Positions 11,288-20,822 are shown, numbered from the stretch's first letter. The stretch is 64,000 nt of DNA from Pseudo-nitzschia pungens (GCA_037355855.1 CM074758.1:7103001-7167000), one strand, 5' to 3'. Notes: generated from the letters alone by a model not told the origin. Numbers and translations: made by a program.

Positions 11288-12727
11288 TCAGTTGTGGGAT
11301 CCTTTCTTTTTAAAGGTCTTTCTGTACTTTCTTCTGTACTCTTTGAGTTCCCGTTCGGAGATGTCGATCTCGTCATCGGAGACTTTGTGGTCAGCTTGGG
11401 CCGTGGCCAGTACATAAGAGTACTCGTGGTTCGATAGGTTCCTTCCCCAGTGGGGTTTGGAGTGTTGCTCAGTGTCTGAGTCTTGTTCTTTTGCCACAAA
11501 GTGCTCCTTGAGCAGGTTGATGGTTTCCCGGTCGAACTTCCCCTTCTTGTGGGGACCACCGGTTAGTTTCCAGCATTTGCCGGCATGGACCTTGCCACAG
11601 GTCTTGCATAGCTGTTTGTTGCTGTTGTCCACAGGGCGCTTCTTTTTGCCAGGGGATTTCCCGTGGTGGGTTCCTCCCCCAGATGCGGCCTTGGGGGTCT
11701 TCTTGGTGACACCGGTCTGCTTTTCGAGGTCGGTGATGCGTTGTTGCATTACTGCTTCCTTCCGGATGGTGATTTCCAGGTTTTCGAGCTTGTCGATAGT
11801 GGTGTTAAAGGAGTGGGTGTAGAGGTCCCAACTAATGTGCTCCAGCTTCTCGCGTTGGGAGTGGGTCATGTTGGAATCCAAGATTTCCTTCATTTCTCCT
11901 TGGGTGAAACTTCTTGGTGTTTCCATTTGGTCACTGCCACATTCCCAGAGGCATTCTGGGAGGTAGCTTTGGAGTTCGGCCATTCGATTGGCCCAGGCTC
12001 GAATGCCATGTTTGAGGTCCACGCGCATGCCTCGCATGAATCGGCGGAGGACGATATACGAGCGCTTGCCGTGTTGGTCATTGCCAAAGATTTTGAGCTT
12101 GAGGGCATGCATGCATTCCTCGATGACATCCTTTCTGTACTCCTGGGATTGGTAGTACTGGGTGAGGGCGCTTGCGACCTTTTTCTTTGGGATTGGAGAC
12201 TCGAGGTTGTCGGTCTCCGATTCTTTGTCCGATCTCGCCGTGGCTGTGTCGGTTTTGTCGGCGTTTGGAGATTTCTCCTCTGCCGTCTCCTTGGAGGCTC
12301 CCGTGGGAGTTTCGGTGGCGTCTTGCCCCATTGATAGCAGGATGTTTGCTTGGTCCCTTTGTGCGATCTCTTGGATCTTGTTCTGTACGTGTCTGGTGTG
12401 ATGGACCTTGTGGGTTGGTTCGGCCAAGTAGGTCCGAGCGAGCGTTCGCTGGACAAGTCCGAGTGCCTCAGTAGAGAGAATTCGCTGTAGAACCTCCAAT
12501 TTCTGGTCTCCGTGGAGTTTGTCATTGCCAGCAATTTTCTGGTCAAAGTCTCTCTTCCAGATAAGGAAGAGTTCTGGTCTTTCAGTACCATTGAGAACCT
12601 TCAGGTAGTCGCTGAATGCGATTCCACCTTGTTCGCTGTCTACATTCATCTTTACGGTGGTGGCGTCTTCCGGCCAGTCCTCCCATGTGATGTTGAAAGG
12701 TTTCAGTTTGGTTCCTTTGGTCGCCAT
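11288..12727 (-). CDS. gag: Gag polyprotein of B1
   Basis: The 479-residue capsid/nucleocapsid protein starts MATKGTKLKPF and ends SHN-UGA. A charged, Thr/Glu-rich variable segment lies at about residues 145-185. The C-terminal third has a basic stretch followed by one zinc knuckle of variant spacing, CKTCGKVHAGKC (C-x2-C-x3-H-x3-C), at about 375-386. Pol follows in the same frame after the single UGA. The homologous B2 Gag differs most in the variable segment. Confidence 0.92.
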   Translation of the reverse strand: MATKGTKLKPFNITWEDWPEDATTVKMNVDSEQGGIAFSDYLKVLNGTERPELFLIWKRDFDQKIAGNDKLHGDQKLEVLQRILSTEALGLVQRTLARTYLAEPTHKVHHTRHVQNKIQEIAQRDQANILLSMGQDATETPTGASKETAEEKSPNADKTDTATARSDKESETDNLESPIPKKKVASALTQYYQSQEYRKDVIEECMHALKLKIFGNDQHGKRSYIVLRRFMRGMRVDLKHGIRAWANRMAELQSYLPECLWECGSDQMETPRSFTQGEMKEILDSNMTHSQREKLEHISWDLYTHSFNTTIDKLENLEITIRKEAVMQQRITDLEKQTGVTKKTPKAASGGGTHHGKSPGKKKRPVDNSNKQLCKTCGKVHAGKCWKLTGGPHKKGKFDRETINLLKEHFVAKEQDSDTEQHSKPHWGRNLSNHEYSYVLATAQADHKVSDDEIDISERELKEYRRKYRKTFKKKGSHN

Positions 12728-13454
12728 GGTTAATCAGTTTTATTTAGTTAAATTAGTTACTTTAGTTTGTTATCCGTTAATTTTATTGTGGAAATGAGCA
12801 GGAGTGGTTGTTCCAGTTTTTGCTTCTAAATTTGGTTTCCACGCGATAACTCGTGTAGTAGCTGGTTTTGCTAAGATTTGCTCTCATCCATCTTGGTGGT
12901 GGGAGTTGTTTCTCTCTTTAGCTCCCGGGAATCCTGTGGTTCTCCGGAGTTGTTTCTGTTTTTATTTCGTGGGATTCGATTCCCGTGGTTCTCCGGCGTT
13001 GCTTCCCTATTAAGCAGTCACCGGGCCGGTCCCACTTCCTGTCTCCCGTGGGATTTAGTGGTGTTTAGGTATTCATTATATACCTTTCCGGATATCCGTA
13101 TATTACGGTTTTGGTTCGCATACACTTTTCGGTCTGTCCATCCACTCAGCGTTGGTCCAATTAGTCCACTCACTGGATTAGTGTCACTTTTTCAGTGTGT
13201 ATTTTTGAATTTTTCGATTATTTCTTTGTTGTCGACCATGGTCCTGTTTAGGTCCTTAGGTGTCTCTGTTGCTGCTGTTGCTCCCTTCTTTGGGCGCCAA
13301 CAGTTGCTGGGGTCGGTCTTCCTTGTGCTGCAGACACTGGATATCCTTCTCCCTGTTTTTGCTTCTCTGCGCCTCCATTTTCTGGCAGTCTTTCGGTCTC
13401 GTCGGTCCCTGGGCCGATCGGTTCCTTTCTGCTCATGGTCGTCAGCGCTCAGCT
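12728..13454 (-). other. 5' leader of B1
   Basis: About 730 bp lie between the LTR-adjacent palindrome and the gag ATG. It is homologous to 28,796-29,524 in B2, with short indels. I see no conserved protein. It should hold the RNA packaging and leader signals. Confidence 0.6.
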
Positions 13455-13468
13455 TGATTTTAAAATCA
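13455..13468 (-). promoter_or_regulatory. Palindrome at the primer-binding position of B1
   Basis: TGATTTTAAAATCA is a perfect 14 bp palindrome directly against the 5' LTR (zero spacing). There is no TGG start as in a tRNA 3'-end primer site. B2 has the same 14 bases in the same place. Confidence 0.7.
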
Positions 13469-13653
13469 TGCCATACCCCGGGTCTACTAGTGATTAGAAT
13501 AGTAGTGATATGCAAATTGTGAGCTCTATCAATTAGTCTATTGCTATTGCTTTCGATTGGCATTTGGAATCGGCGATTCCAACGCCTCGCTAATTTATCC
13601 TCAACCTTAATCCAGTCCCGAGTAGACTCGTGACTGTATTCCGGTGCACGGCA
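13469..13653 (-). repeat. B1 5' LTR (185 bp)
   Basis: I read it as identical to the copy at 7809-7993. Confidence 0.93.
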
Positions 13654-13658
13654 TGTAG

Positions 13659-13910
13659 GATATTCATGTACATATACTGAATATCCAACGTACAAGAATA
13701 CACATACAATTCAAACAAAGATTCCCATGACTCACCAATTATTGATATTATGCCCGACGAACAATTATATCATTGTTCGATCGTTCATCCATACTCAAGA
13801 GATCATTCCCATCTCGTAAAGTATTCAACCATTCTCTTGTATAACACAATTTATTAACCTTTCATCTTTAAAATACTCCTATCGTGTATTTTCTACTCTA
13901 GACCGTAACA
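13659..13910 (+). repeat. A1 3' LTR, second part
   Basis: It continues the LTR interrupted at 7808. The two parts (76 + 252 bp) add up to the 328 bp of the 5' LTR. It ends CCGTAACA and is followed by the AAAGC target duplication. Confidence 0.9.
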
Positions 13911-14190
13911 AAAGCGTGCGTTTGTAAACCCTAAGGTAATTAACGCCCCTTTAAGTGCGCTAGAAGTCACTCTGCCGGAGCTGGTTAAGGTAGAAACGCC
14001 CCTTTAAGTGGCGGTAAGACCGAAAAATCGTAGGCTTGGAGCTGAGTAACCTTACCGAACGTACGGTACTAAAAAGTGGCTGTCAGCGCCACTTTAAATG
14101 GCGCCTCTGGAACTGTACAATCAAAAAATTCAATTTTCCAGTACAAATTGTACAGGGATTTATGTAGAAAAAAAAATTAATTCAGCAATC
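13911..14190. other. D1 interior right of A1
   Basis: Non-coding. It holds two CGCCCCTTTAAGTG segments (about 13946 and 13997) and one AGTGGC-TGTCAGC-GCCACT hairpin unit near 14077-14095, which also occurs in both D1 arms. Confidence 0.6.
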
Positions 14191-14195
14191 AGCAA

Positions 14196-14545
14196 GGCGT
14201 CGATAATACAGGGGGGGGACAGCAAGCAACAACGCGTCGATAATACAGGGGGGACAGCAAGCAGCAGCAACGCGTTGATAATACAGGGGGGGACAGCAAG
14301 CAACAATGCGTCGATAATACAGGGGGGGGACAGCAAGCAGCAACAACGCGTCGATAATACAGGGGGGGACAGCAATCAGCAACGCGTCGATAATACAGGG
14401 GGGACAGCAAGCAGCAACCAACGCGTCGATAATACAGGGGGGGGACAGCGAGCAGCAGCAACGCGTCGATAATACAAGGGGGACAGCAAGCAGCAGCAAG
14501 CAGCAACGCGCGTCGATAATACAGGGGGGACAGCAAACAGCAAGG
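14196..14545. repeat. Tandem array of about 30-42 bp units with G-runs in D1
   Basis: There are nine copies of a unit with core GCGTCGATAATACAG, a run of 5-8 G, then ACAGCAAGCAGCAA. Unit length varies because of the CAG/CAA tract. The frames that stay open through it are repeat artefacts. The variable length and lack of spacers distinguish it from a CRISPR array. Confidence 0.85.
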
Positions 14546-14569
14546 CATATCCTACTTCAACTTTAGGCA

Positions 14570-15113
14570 GGGGTAACCAGGCGCCATTTAAAGTGGCGCT
14601 GACAGCCACTTATTCCTACGTACTGTCACCTACGGTACTAGTGACTTCTAGCGTGGCGCTGACAGCCAAGTCCTGCTTTAAATCTTACCGCCATTTAAAG
14701 TGGCGCTGACAGCCACTAATTGGTAAGTCATCAAATTGAAGCAATTTAGAGGCTTTAATAAAAAGCTTAAGTTTTCAATTGATAAGAGGCATATTTAAAT
14801 TATTATTGCGTCGTTAAATTGGCTACTCTACCTATTTAAGCCACATAGTCACGTAATTAATCTTCAATCGTACGTAATTAACTGCAATCGTACGTAATTA
14901 ACTGCAATCGTGCATAATTAATTAATTCATTACGCAAGAAATTACGTACGTAATAAAAATTAATTACGTGACCCAAAAACAACTATTTTTAGTTTCCCGG
15001 ATCCCCCTTTACATTTTGAATCGTGGAGTCACATCCTACATATTACAAATTAATACGTAGATCAAACTTAACGTGCCGCGCATAGCGCGCGTTTTTCTAT
15101 TTCGGACCGCTCC
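14570..15113 (-). repeat. D1 right terminal inverted repeat
   Basis: This is the inverted counterpart of 2185-2784. From inside out it holds three GTGGCGCTGACAGCCA units (about 14594, 14652 and 14699), the TACGTAATTAACTGCAATCG repeats (about 14870-14910), a GGGGGATCC-containing stretch, and the outer GGAGCGGTCC end (reverse complement). Confidence 0.75.
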
Positions 15114-16384
15114 TGGTGGCGAGGAGGCTCCCTCTGGAGACGTTTGGGCTCCCTCTGGAGGGGAGTAGATGCCGGTTGGAGGCAATAGAACTCCCTCTGG
15201 AGACGAGAGGACTCCCTCTGGAGAAGGAGGCGTGGGGCTTGATGATGTGGTGATCTCCCTCGCGACGGCGGATGAGACGGAAGAACCGTCGGAAGAAGAA
15301 GCGGGAGCCGTCGTAAATGGAAAGATGTCAGGCGCAGTGGCACAGTCAGGATCACGATCAGTGTTTGAAAGCAGCAGCGAGTTCCATACATCATCAGTGA
15401 AGTCACCATTGGAGTATACAGTGGAGAAGGTGTCGTCAAAAACCACGTGGTATTGCGGGGTGATTTTGCCGGTCTCAGGATTGAGAACCAAATGGACAGT
15501 AGTGGAGTGGTGCCAACTAACACCGAGGTAGATACCTTGTCGACTGCGACGTTCGCACTTTGGAATCTTCTTGCCATCATGGAGTCGGGGATCGAGGACA
15601 TAGACAGGACACCCGAAGACATGAAGGCGCTGAAGGTGAGCGTGATTGCGATAGGCAGTGCTGGTGAACAGCTCAAAAGGTGAGAGTCGAAGGTCCGGTC
15701 GGGGCGTATGATTCCATAAGTAGACGGCTTGATCAACAGCAAAGGGCCAAAGGTTAGCCTCTGCTTGCTGAGGCCAGTGGATGGCAAAATGCAACAGGAG
15801 AGCCCTGGCCATGTAGAAGATTGTTTGAATGCTGCGTTCAGCACGATTCTAGTGATGGGCACCGACACCAGAGAGAAAGCGCCGTTGTTGTTTCATATCA
15901 CAATCAGTGACCCAATCAGCAGCCTGAAAAGGGTTGCTGTCAGCTGCGTATTCTTCAACAGTAATCCCTTGAGCGAGACAAAACCTCTCAAAGTTATGCT
16001 TGGATTTGACGGTCTCGGCGGCTGTAGTAGTGCACTGGTGAGTATGATGAACAAGGCGGGTGGCATGATCAACAAAGAGAGCGCCACAAGTATACTGTAG
16101 ATCTTGTTTCTCCTTTCCGTACGTGTCAGGCAAGCGTCCCTTAATGGCTCTCTGATAGAGATCGACGGATACTCGCTGTCCTGGTCGGACTATATCCACT
16201 GAGGACTTTCCCTCGTTTTCGATAACAGATTTGGTGTGACGAGAGGGTGGAGTGACGTGTTTCTGCTTTGCATATTGGCAGGCCTCGCAGAGTGGAGTAG
16301 GGCAGTGTGAACTCTTATTGTTGGAAGGCTGGATAATGCGTGTCTTGTTTGTCTGGGCTTTGGCGAGGAGCGATTGGACATGCC
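15114..16384 (-). pseudogene. Copia-C integrase fragment (nonsense mutation)
   Basis: On the minus strand, from 16384 down, the frame completes the integrase zinc region started at 19,455-19,690 (CEACQYAK gives the Cys pair). It continues with the rve core (VDIVRPGQRVSVDLY, FVDHATR). At the highly conserved HHQN-AER position there is a TAG (15849-15851) and one codon is missing. The same frame then reopens as NRAERSIQT and runs through the integrase C-terminal part (GCPVYVLDP, KIPKCERRSRQGIYLG) into a Ser/Pro-Glu-Gly repeat linker at about 15,130-15,300. D1 interrupts the linker. The catalytic Glu is expected just at or before the mutated segment, so the enzyme is dead. Confidence 0.9.
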
Positions 16385-16690
16385 TGTTACACTCTAAGGT
16401 AGAAATACGCGATAGGAGTATTTTAAAGAGGTATGATTAATAAATTGTGTTATGAAAGAGAATGGTTGAATACTTTACGAGATGGGAATGATTTCTTGAG
16501 TATGGAATGAATGATCGAATATTGTTCGTCGAGTCATTTGAATCTATGTTTGAATTGTATGTGTATTCTTGTACGTTGGATATTCAGTATATGTACATGA
16601 ATAATATATATATTCTTGTGTATTGGAGCACATGCGGGATTCAATAATCATTTAGAGCCTCTCATAGGGTACCTACGTCAGCATGTAACA
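16385..16690 (-). repeat. A2 3' LTR (306 bp)
   Basis: On the plus strand it starts TGTTACACTCTAAGG and ends GCATGTAACA. The start block is shared with the LTRs of A3 and A4. Confidence 0.93.
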
Positions 16691-17806
16691 TAGTTCCCCA
16701 ATGATTAGGTGAAGTTTGCATGTGGTTCGATAGTATAGATTCGGAGTTGAGTAGTAGTACCAATGAAAGATATATGTTTGATTGGAGAACCGGTTGAAGA
16801 TGATATATGCCCTTTGAAATATTTCAGAAGATATATGGTAATGTAGATTGAACCGGGATTGAAGAAGGTTCTTTGACACTGAAGGAATCGAAGATTTGTT
16901 TCTTGTTCTTGAGAAGGGTCATAAGGATATGCTAAAAATAGCAAAAAGAGTCGAAGAAAATTCTTTTCCTCCCCCAGCTGTGATGTACCTCTCGGGGTAG
17001 TGGAGCTGATTTGAAAATCGGTGGATTTGAAAGTGATTGCTCTTGGTAGGCATAAAAACACCTCCTGTTGTAATAGGAGTTAATGTAGGTAGGTGAAAAG
17101 CCGGAGCGTTGGATGTGTTGCTTGCCATATCTGCGATTGTATGTGTTCAAGCAGAGAGGGGACGCATTGTTAGTCAGTTATTGGGTGAATTGATATGTAA
17201 ATTCAGTTGCGATTTGCCAGATACTGTGCCTGTCTTTGTTTTTGGGTGTTATTTGCAGCAGTCAACTGGAGGTATGATTTTTGTAACTCCAGAGCACCTC
17301 TGTGGGTTTCGAATATGGTTTTTGTGGGATTGCTCTGTTATTTTTGGAGCTCCCTGTGGACTATTTGTTTGTCCGGAACAAGGTTGGCCTTGTTATTGCT
17401 GCTGTACCCTCTTATTTTGTTTTGCGTCTGTACCCGTATCGATCAATATATGATTCGATTCAATTTGATTGATTGATTCATGATTCATGGCATTAGCGTC
17501 TGTACCCTTGCAATTAGTTCGCGTCCGAACCTTTTGCTTTATTTAGTTGCCATTGAATCTGTTTATTGTTTTTATTTGGTTGATTGTTGTTGCCGTCTCA
17601 TTGGATCGGTCTTGAGCGCTTTGAGTTAGTTCAAACATTTTGTTTGCAACAGGGCTCATCTCTGTAGGTTTCTTCCCCTCTTTTCCTTGGGAGTTCTCCT
17701 CCATGCGTCGTCCCAGTCAGCAGGGCTGAGCTGGCATTCAGTTCCAGGGGAGCTGAAGGCACGGTGCTGGATACTGTGATCCTTATATTGTTGTTTGTTC
17801 GAGTGG
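16691..17806 (-). other. 3' non-coding region of A2 with a pol remnant
   Basis: At 17819-17631 a short frame contains PSAPLELNASSALL and THGGELP, matching the N-terminal end of A3/A4 Pol, then stops. The rest is non-coding. A segment at about 17,283-17,420 matches the 5' UTR of the full-length LINE at about 39,407-39,536, with a 31 bp identical core. The stretch against the LTR reads, on the minus strand, TTGGGGAACTA, a candidate plus-strand primer. Confidence 0.7.
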
Positions 17807-18898
17807 CTATGGTTGCCATCGGAGACTGCCATCAGATTGTCTTTCGACCCGGCCTCCATGTTGCATGCAATAGGATTCTACTGCTTGCCTGGTGTGTGCT
17901 TGGAGCGATTCCGTTGAAGCAGCAGTGCTTACATTTTCAGTGCTAAGAGTCGTAGCAGTGCTGTTGTTGCTGCTTTTGCCCCTTTTGGAATATCTGTTCT
18001 TTGGGCATTCGGACCAATCGTGGTCATGTCCTGGAATTCTGCAGGGATTGTTGTATTTCCTTTTGCCATTGGATGGCTCTTGATCTTGTTCTTCTTCGGA
18101 TTCAGCGTCGTTGTCATTGTCACTGTCGCTGTTGGAATTAGAGCTGTTGCTGTCGATGCTGTCAGCGTCCAAATCAGAGCTGTTATTATCCGGACCAGAA
18201 TTGTCGACCGAATCAGCGTTCGCCGCTTTTCGTTTCGTTTGACGTTCTAAGCAGCTCATGTGGTCCACTATAAACTGGACAGTGGTATCTCCTTGTATCC
18301 CTTGGTGTATTAGGCCATAGCTGTTGATCCATTTATCTGGGAAGCTGTGTAGCAGGATTGTTTTCGCTGCTGTTGCTGAGAGGTCAGGGGCATGGCCTTG
18401 GAGTCTTTTAGTGTATTTGAAGAGCTGTTCCATTCGGTCTGCATGATGTTTGCAGGAGACGTTGCTTGGTTTCTTGCATTCGGAACTTTGAAGGTAAGTG
18501 TGCATGATATCTTTGGCGTCTGTTGCATTGCAGAATTGCTTGATAAAGTCAATGATTGCTGCTTCATATCCTTCGGCGCTTTCTTCATATTGATATTTGT
18601 CGGCTTCTAATGGATCTTGTAGCATGTGTACCCATTTGCTTTGGGCGTCCGTATTTAGGCATCTGGTGAAGTGTCCTAAATATTTGCTTGCTGGAAGAGA
18701 TAGATTCTTTGCTGCATTTCGAAAGGCTTCTTTGACAAATAGGAATTCCTCTAGTCCTCCTTTGTTGGTGAATAGAGGGATCTTCATGCTGTCTTGATTG
18801 CCATTGGGATCTGTAATGGAGAGCTTGGTGAGTTTTGGCTTGTTCCTCTTGAATGAAGGAGTATAATTAATCGGAGGATCTCTGTAAAGTCCTGCCAT
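17807..18898 (-). CDS. Gag-like protein of A2
   Basis: The 363-residue frame starts MAGLYRDPPINY and is collinear with A1 Gag. A conserved block near the middle (IMHTYL, SNVSCKHHADRMEQLFKYTKRLQG) is shared with A1, A3 and A4. An acidic Asp/Ser/Asn-rich linker follows, then the variant zinc motif CRIPGHDHDWSEC. It ends WQP-TAG. A2 lacks pol, so the protein can only assemble particles; reverse transcription and integration would have to come from a relative such as A4. Confidence 0.87.
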   Translation of the reverse strand: MAGLYRDPPINYTPSFKRNKPKLTKLSITDPNGNQDSMKIPLFTNKGGLEEFLFVKEAFRNAAKNLSLPASKYLGHFTRCLNTDAQSKWVHMLQDPLEADKYQYEESAEGYEAAIIDFIKQFCNATDAKDIMHTYLQSSECKKPSNVSCKHHADRMEQLFKYTKRLQGHAPDLSATAAKTILLHSFPDKWINSYGLIHQGIQGDTTVQFIVDHMSCLERQTKRKAANADSVDNSGPDNNSSDLDADSIDSNSSNSNSDSDNDNDAESEEEQDQEPSNGKRKYNNPCRIPGHDHDWSECPKNRYSKRGKSSNNSTATTLSTENVSTAASTESLQAHTRQAVESYCMQHGGRVERQSDGSLRWQP

Positions 18899-19136
18899 GG
18901 TTGTTTCTTGATTCGATTCAGAGCGTTCGATCGATTCGGTGTTCGATCGTTTTGGTTATTTTGTAGATATCGATCGTTTCGTTCAATCGGTTCTTTCTTG
19001 TTTGTTTCGATTCTTTCGGAGGTTTTGATTGTAGCAGTTCTGCTTGTCAGGGTATCGTTGTATCCCTGTTGTTTAGGATAAAGGATGTTTTGGATTCAGT
19101 ACTGAGTTCCTGTCTGTCTTCTACTTAAAAGATAAA

Positions 19137-19148
19137 CAGTAATTACTG
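19137..19148 (-). promoter_or_regulatory. Palindrome at the primer-binding position of A2
   Basis: CAGTAATTACTG directly abuts the 5' LTR (19149), as in A1, A3 and A4. Confidence 0.7.
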
Positions 19149-19454
19149 TGTTACACTCTAAGGTAGAAATATGCGATAGGAGTATTTTAAAGAGGTATGA
19201 TTAATAAATTGTGTTATGAAAGAGAATGGTTGAATACTTTACGAGATGGGAATGATTTCTTGAGTATGGAATGAATGATCGAATATTGTTCGTCGAGTCA
19301 TTTGAATCTATGTTTGAATTGTATGTGTATTCTTGTACGTTGGATATTCAGTATATGTACATGAATAATATATATATTCTTGTGTATTGGAGCACATGCG
19401 GGATTCAATAATCATTTAGAGCCTCTCATAGGGTACCTACGTCAGCATGTAACA
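19149..19454 (-). repeat. A2 5' LTR (306 bp)
   Basis: Same length as 16385-16690, with the difference TACGCG/TATGCG near the start. It is followed by the ATGCC target duplication. Confidence 0.93.
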
Positions 19455-19690
19455 ATGCCCAAAGTTAATATGCCCAAGACAATTATGCCATAGAAGGAGT
19501 TCTCGCTGCTCGACGGTTAGATTCCAATTGTTGTTCTGGAGTATTGGATTTACGTGCTTAACTTCGGTGGGCATCGCTGACACTCCTAAGTAACTGAAGG
19601 TGGTTGCGCGATTGATTGCCGTCGCAGCAGTTGAGCATAAATACCGAGCATAATTAACAAACCGATCGCTAATTGGCGAGTGCCGGTGCT
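19455..19690 (-). pseudogene. Copia-C GAG-pre-integrase segment
   Basis: The minus-strand frame contains NLTVEQRELLLWHNCLGHIN, the classic Copia pre-integrase block (WH-x-x-x-GH). These supply the His residues of the integrase zinc site. It joins in frame to 16384 once A2 and one ATGCC are removed. Upstream (towards 19690) it is cut by D2. Confidence 0.9.
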
Positions 19691-19855
19691 GGAACATTAT
19701 GGAAAAAAAACTTTTCTGGAAAATTTCCATTTTCATGTGTGCTGTGCGCGCGACTACTCTCAAAAAAATCTGAGGGCAATAACGGCTTTTCTAGTCCTAT
19801 ATTTTTTATAATGAAAGAAGAGCAACCATAATTTAACGGTCTTAAACTGTCATCT

Positions 19856-20065
19856 TTGTCCTCAAAACGATTGTCCTCAAAACGTGTCCTCAACGATTTT
19901 GTCCTCAACAGACTGTCCTCAACCATTATGTCCTCAACAATTATGTCCTCAAAGTTTTGTCCTCATGTTGAGGACATAATTGTTGAGGACATAATGGTTG
20001 AGGACGGTCTGTTGAGGACAAAATCTTTGAGGACAATCGTTTTGAGGACAGTTTTGAGGACACTC
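19856..20065. repeat. Palindromic array of GTCCTCA/TGAGGAC units
   Basis: Eight direct GTCCTCA copies (19858-19965) are followed by seven inverted TGAGGAC copies (about 19968-20063), spaced 12-15 bp. From about 19,895 to 20,023 the two arms are close to perfect complements, giving a stem of more than 50 bp with a short loop near 19,950-19,967. Confidence 0.92.
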
Positions 20066-20097
20066 TAAGTACTCGTACAGCCAGCCGTTAAAGTGTA

Positions 20098-20822
20098 TAT
20101 TTCCTCCGTTCCAAAATAAGTGTGACCAATTCAAATCATTCTTTTTGGGTTAAACACTCCTCAATTAAGTCCTTATGCCTGGTTAGACACTGATAGGCTC
20201 CCGCTATTGGTCTACCTTTCATTAGGACTTGAAAAGGGCCCGTTTTGCCCTTCAAATGTGATTTTACCGGTTGAAAGGGTTCCACCTGGCATTTGAACCT
20301 CGGGGAAGGTTCTTTCGAAAGCTAAGACACTGAATTTTTGTCCAGGTATAGGTCATAGAAACAAGAAGAGAGTTCTTGTCTTCGGTTTATCGTCCAAAGA
20401 TAGCCTATTTTTCATGTCGATTAATTAAAATTAAAATTAATTACTCCTCGTATTTTGCGTATTTTGCGCCATAACACTAGTTATTTTCGTTCGTGTGTGT
20501 TTCAATTTAATTTTGTGTGTGTTTTAGTGTGTTTTTTGCACGCTATCCTATTCGTTTTGTTCCTGCTACTAATAATGCTAGTGATACTACTGGTAGCACT
20601 GAAAATGGTCCACCGGTCGTCGCACATGAAAATCCTGTACGTTTGAGTACTGGACACGCCGTACTCGCAACAGTGTAACGATTGTAAAAAAAAAATTAAA
20701 GAAAAATAATTTCGATGTTCGTGGTAAGTTACACCTTCTACATATTTTCTACACAAAGCAACACTTATTTCGGAACGCAAACACTTCGGTCATCGCACAG
20801 TTATTTCGGAACGGAGGAAGTA
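20098..20822. mobile_element. D3: Stowaway-like MITE inside D2
   Basis: The left end TATTTCCTCCGTTCC (20098) and the right end (reverse complement TACTTCCTCCGTTCC, ending 20822) form TIRs of about 25-30 bp. They continue AAATAA-TGTG and are flanked by TA. The consensus resembles the ends of Stowaway MITEs and mariner-like elements. A third partial copy of the end motif lies at about 20,763-20,776. No transposase is seen; short frames inside are not convincing. Confidence 0.75.

Larger units (their letters stand above)
7809..13653 (-). mobile_element. B1: Ty3/gypsy-type LTR retrotransposon in the A1 3' LTR
   Basis: It is a complete element with target duplication TGTAG (7804-7808 and 13654-13658) and 185 bp LTRs that I read as identical, making it one of the youngest insertions here. 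On the minus strand it carries gag (12727-11288) and pol (11287-8018) in one frame with a UGA between them. Both frames are open, so it may be a competent copy. Confidence 0.95.
2785..13910 (+). mobile_element. A1: gag-only Ty3-like LTR retrotransposon, with nested S1 and B1
   Basis: It is a complete LTR element with a perfect 5 bp target duplication AAAGC (2780-2784 and 13911-13915). The 5' LTR is 2785-3112. The 3' LTR is split by B1 into 7733-7808 and 13659-13910. Only gag (5427-6545) is coding; a 39-codon remnant of the pol start follows at 6565-6684. Without nested insertions it is about 3.2 kb, close to A2. It belongs to group A by its LTR ends, Gag and PBS palindrome. The two LTRs differ at one visible position (C/T near the start), so the insertion is young. 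Confidence 0.92.
2185..15113. mobile_element. D1: long-TIR DNA element (non-autonomous), host of A1
   Basis: The ends are inverted copies: 2185-2207 matches the reverse complement of about 15091-15113 with one mismatch over the first 20 bases. Similarity continues inward for about 500 bp, past repeated TACGTAATTAA and GTACGATTGCA motifs. Without A1 (2785-13910) the element is about 1.8 kb. It has no transposase, and a tandem array occupies the centre. It sits in the Ser/Pro linker of Copia-C pol. Long TIRs with internal repeats recall Mutator-like or foldback elements, but I could not identify a clear 8-11 bp target duplication, so the superfamily is open. Confidence 0.75.
16385..19454 (-). 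mobile_element. A2: gag-only Ty3-like LTR retrotransposon
   Basis: It is a complete 3070 bp element with target duplication ATGCC (16380-16384 and 19455-19459) and 306 bp LTRs. It carries only gag plus a pol N-terminal remnant. It inserted in the Copia-C integrase zinc region: removing it restores HINFGH-VQSLL in frame. The LTRs differ at one or a few positions by eye. It is homologous to A1 in LTR, gag, 3' region and primer-site palindrome. Confidence 0.95.

Noticed and set aside
11663..12334. 223-codon plus-strand frame opposite B1 gag
   Set aside because: Antisense of a conserved Gag with a zinc knuckle; no independent features.
13920..13935. TAAACCCTAA, telomere-like
   Set aside because: A single copy only, not an array.
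14196..14545. Regular repeats resembling a CRISPR array
   Set aside because: Units are directly tandem and of variable length, with no unique spacers, in a eukaryotic transposon.
20455..20646. Short hydrophobic frame in D3
   Set aside because: AT-rich MITE interior with no conservation visible and no start context.
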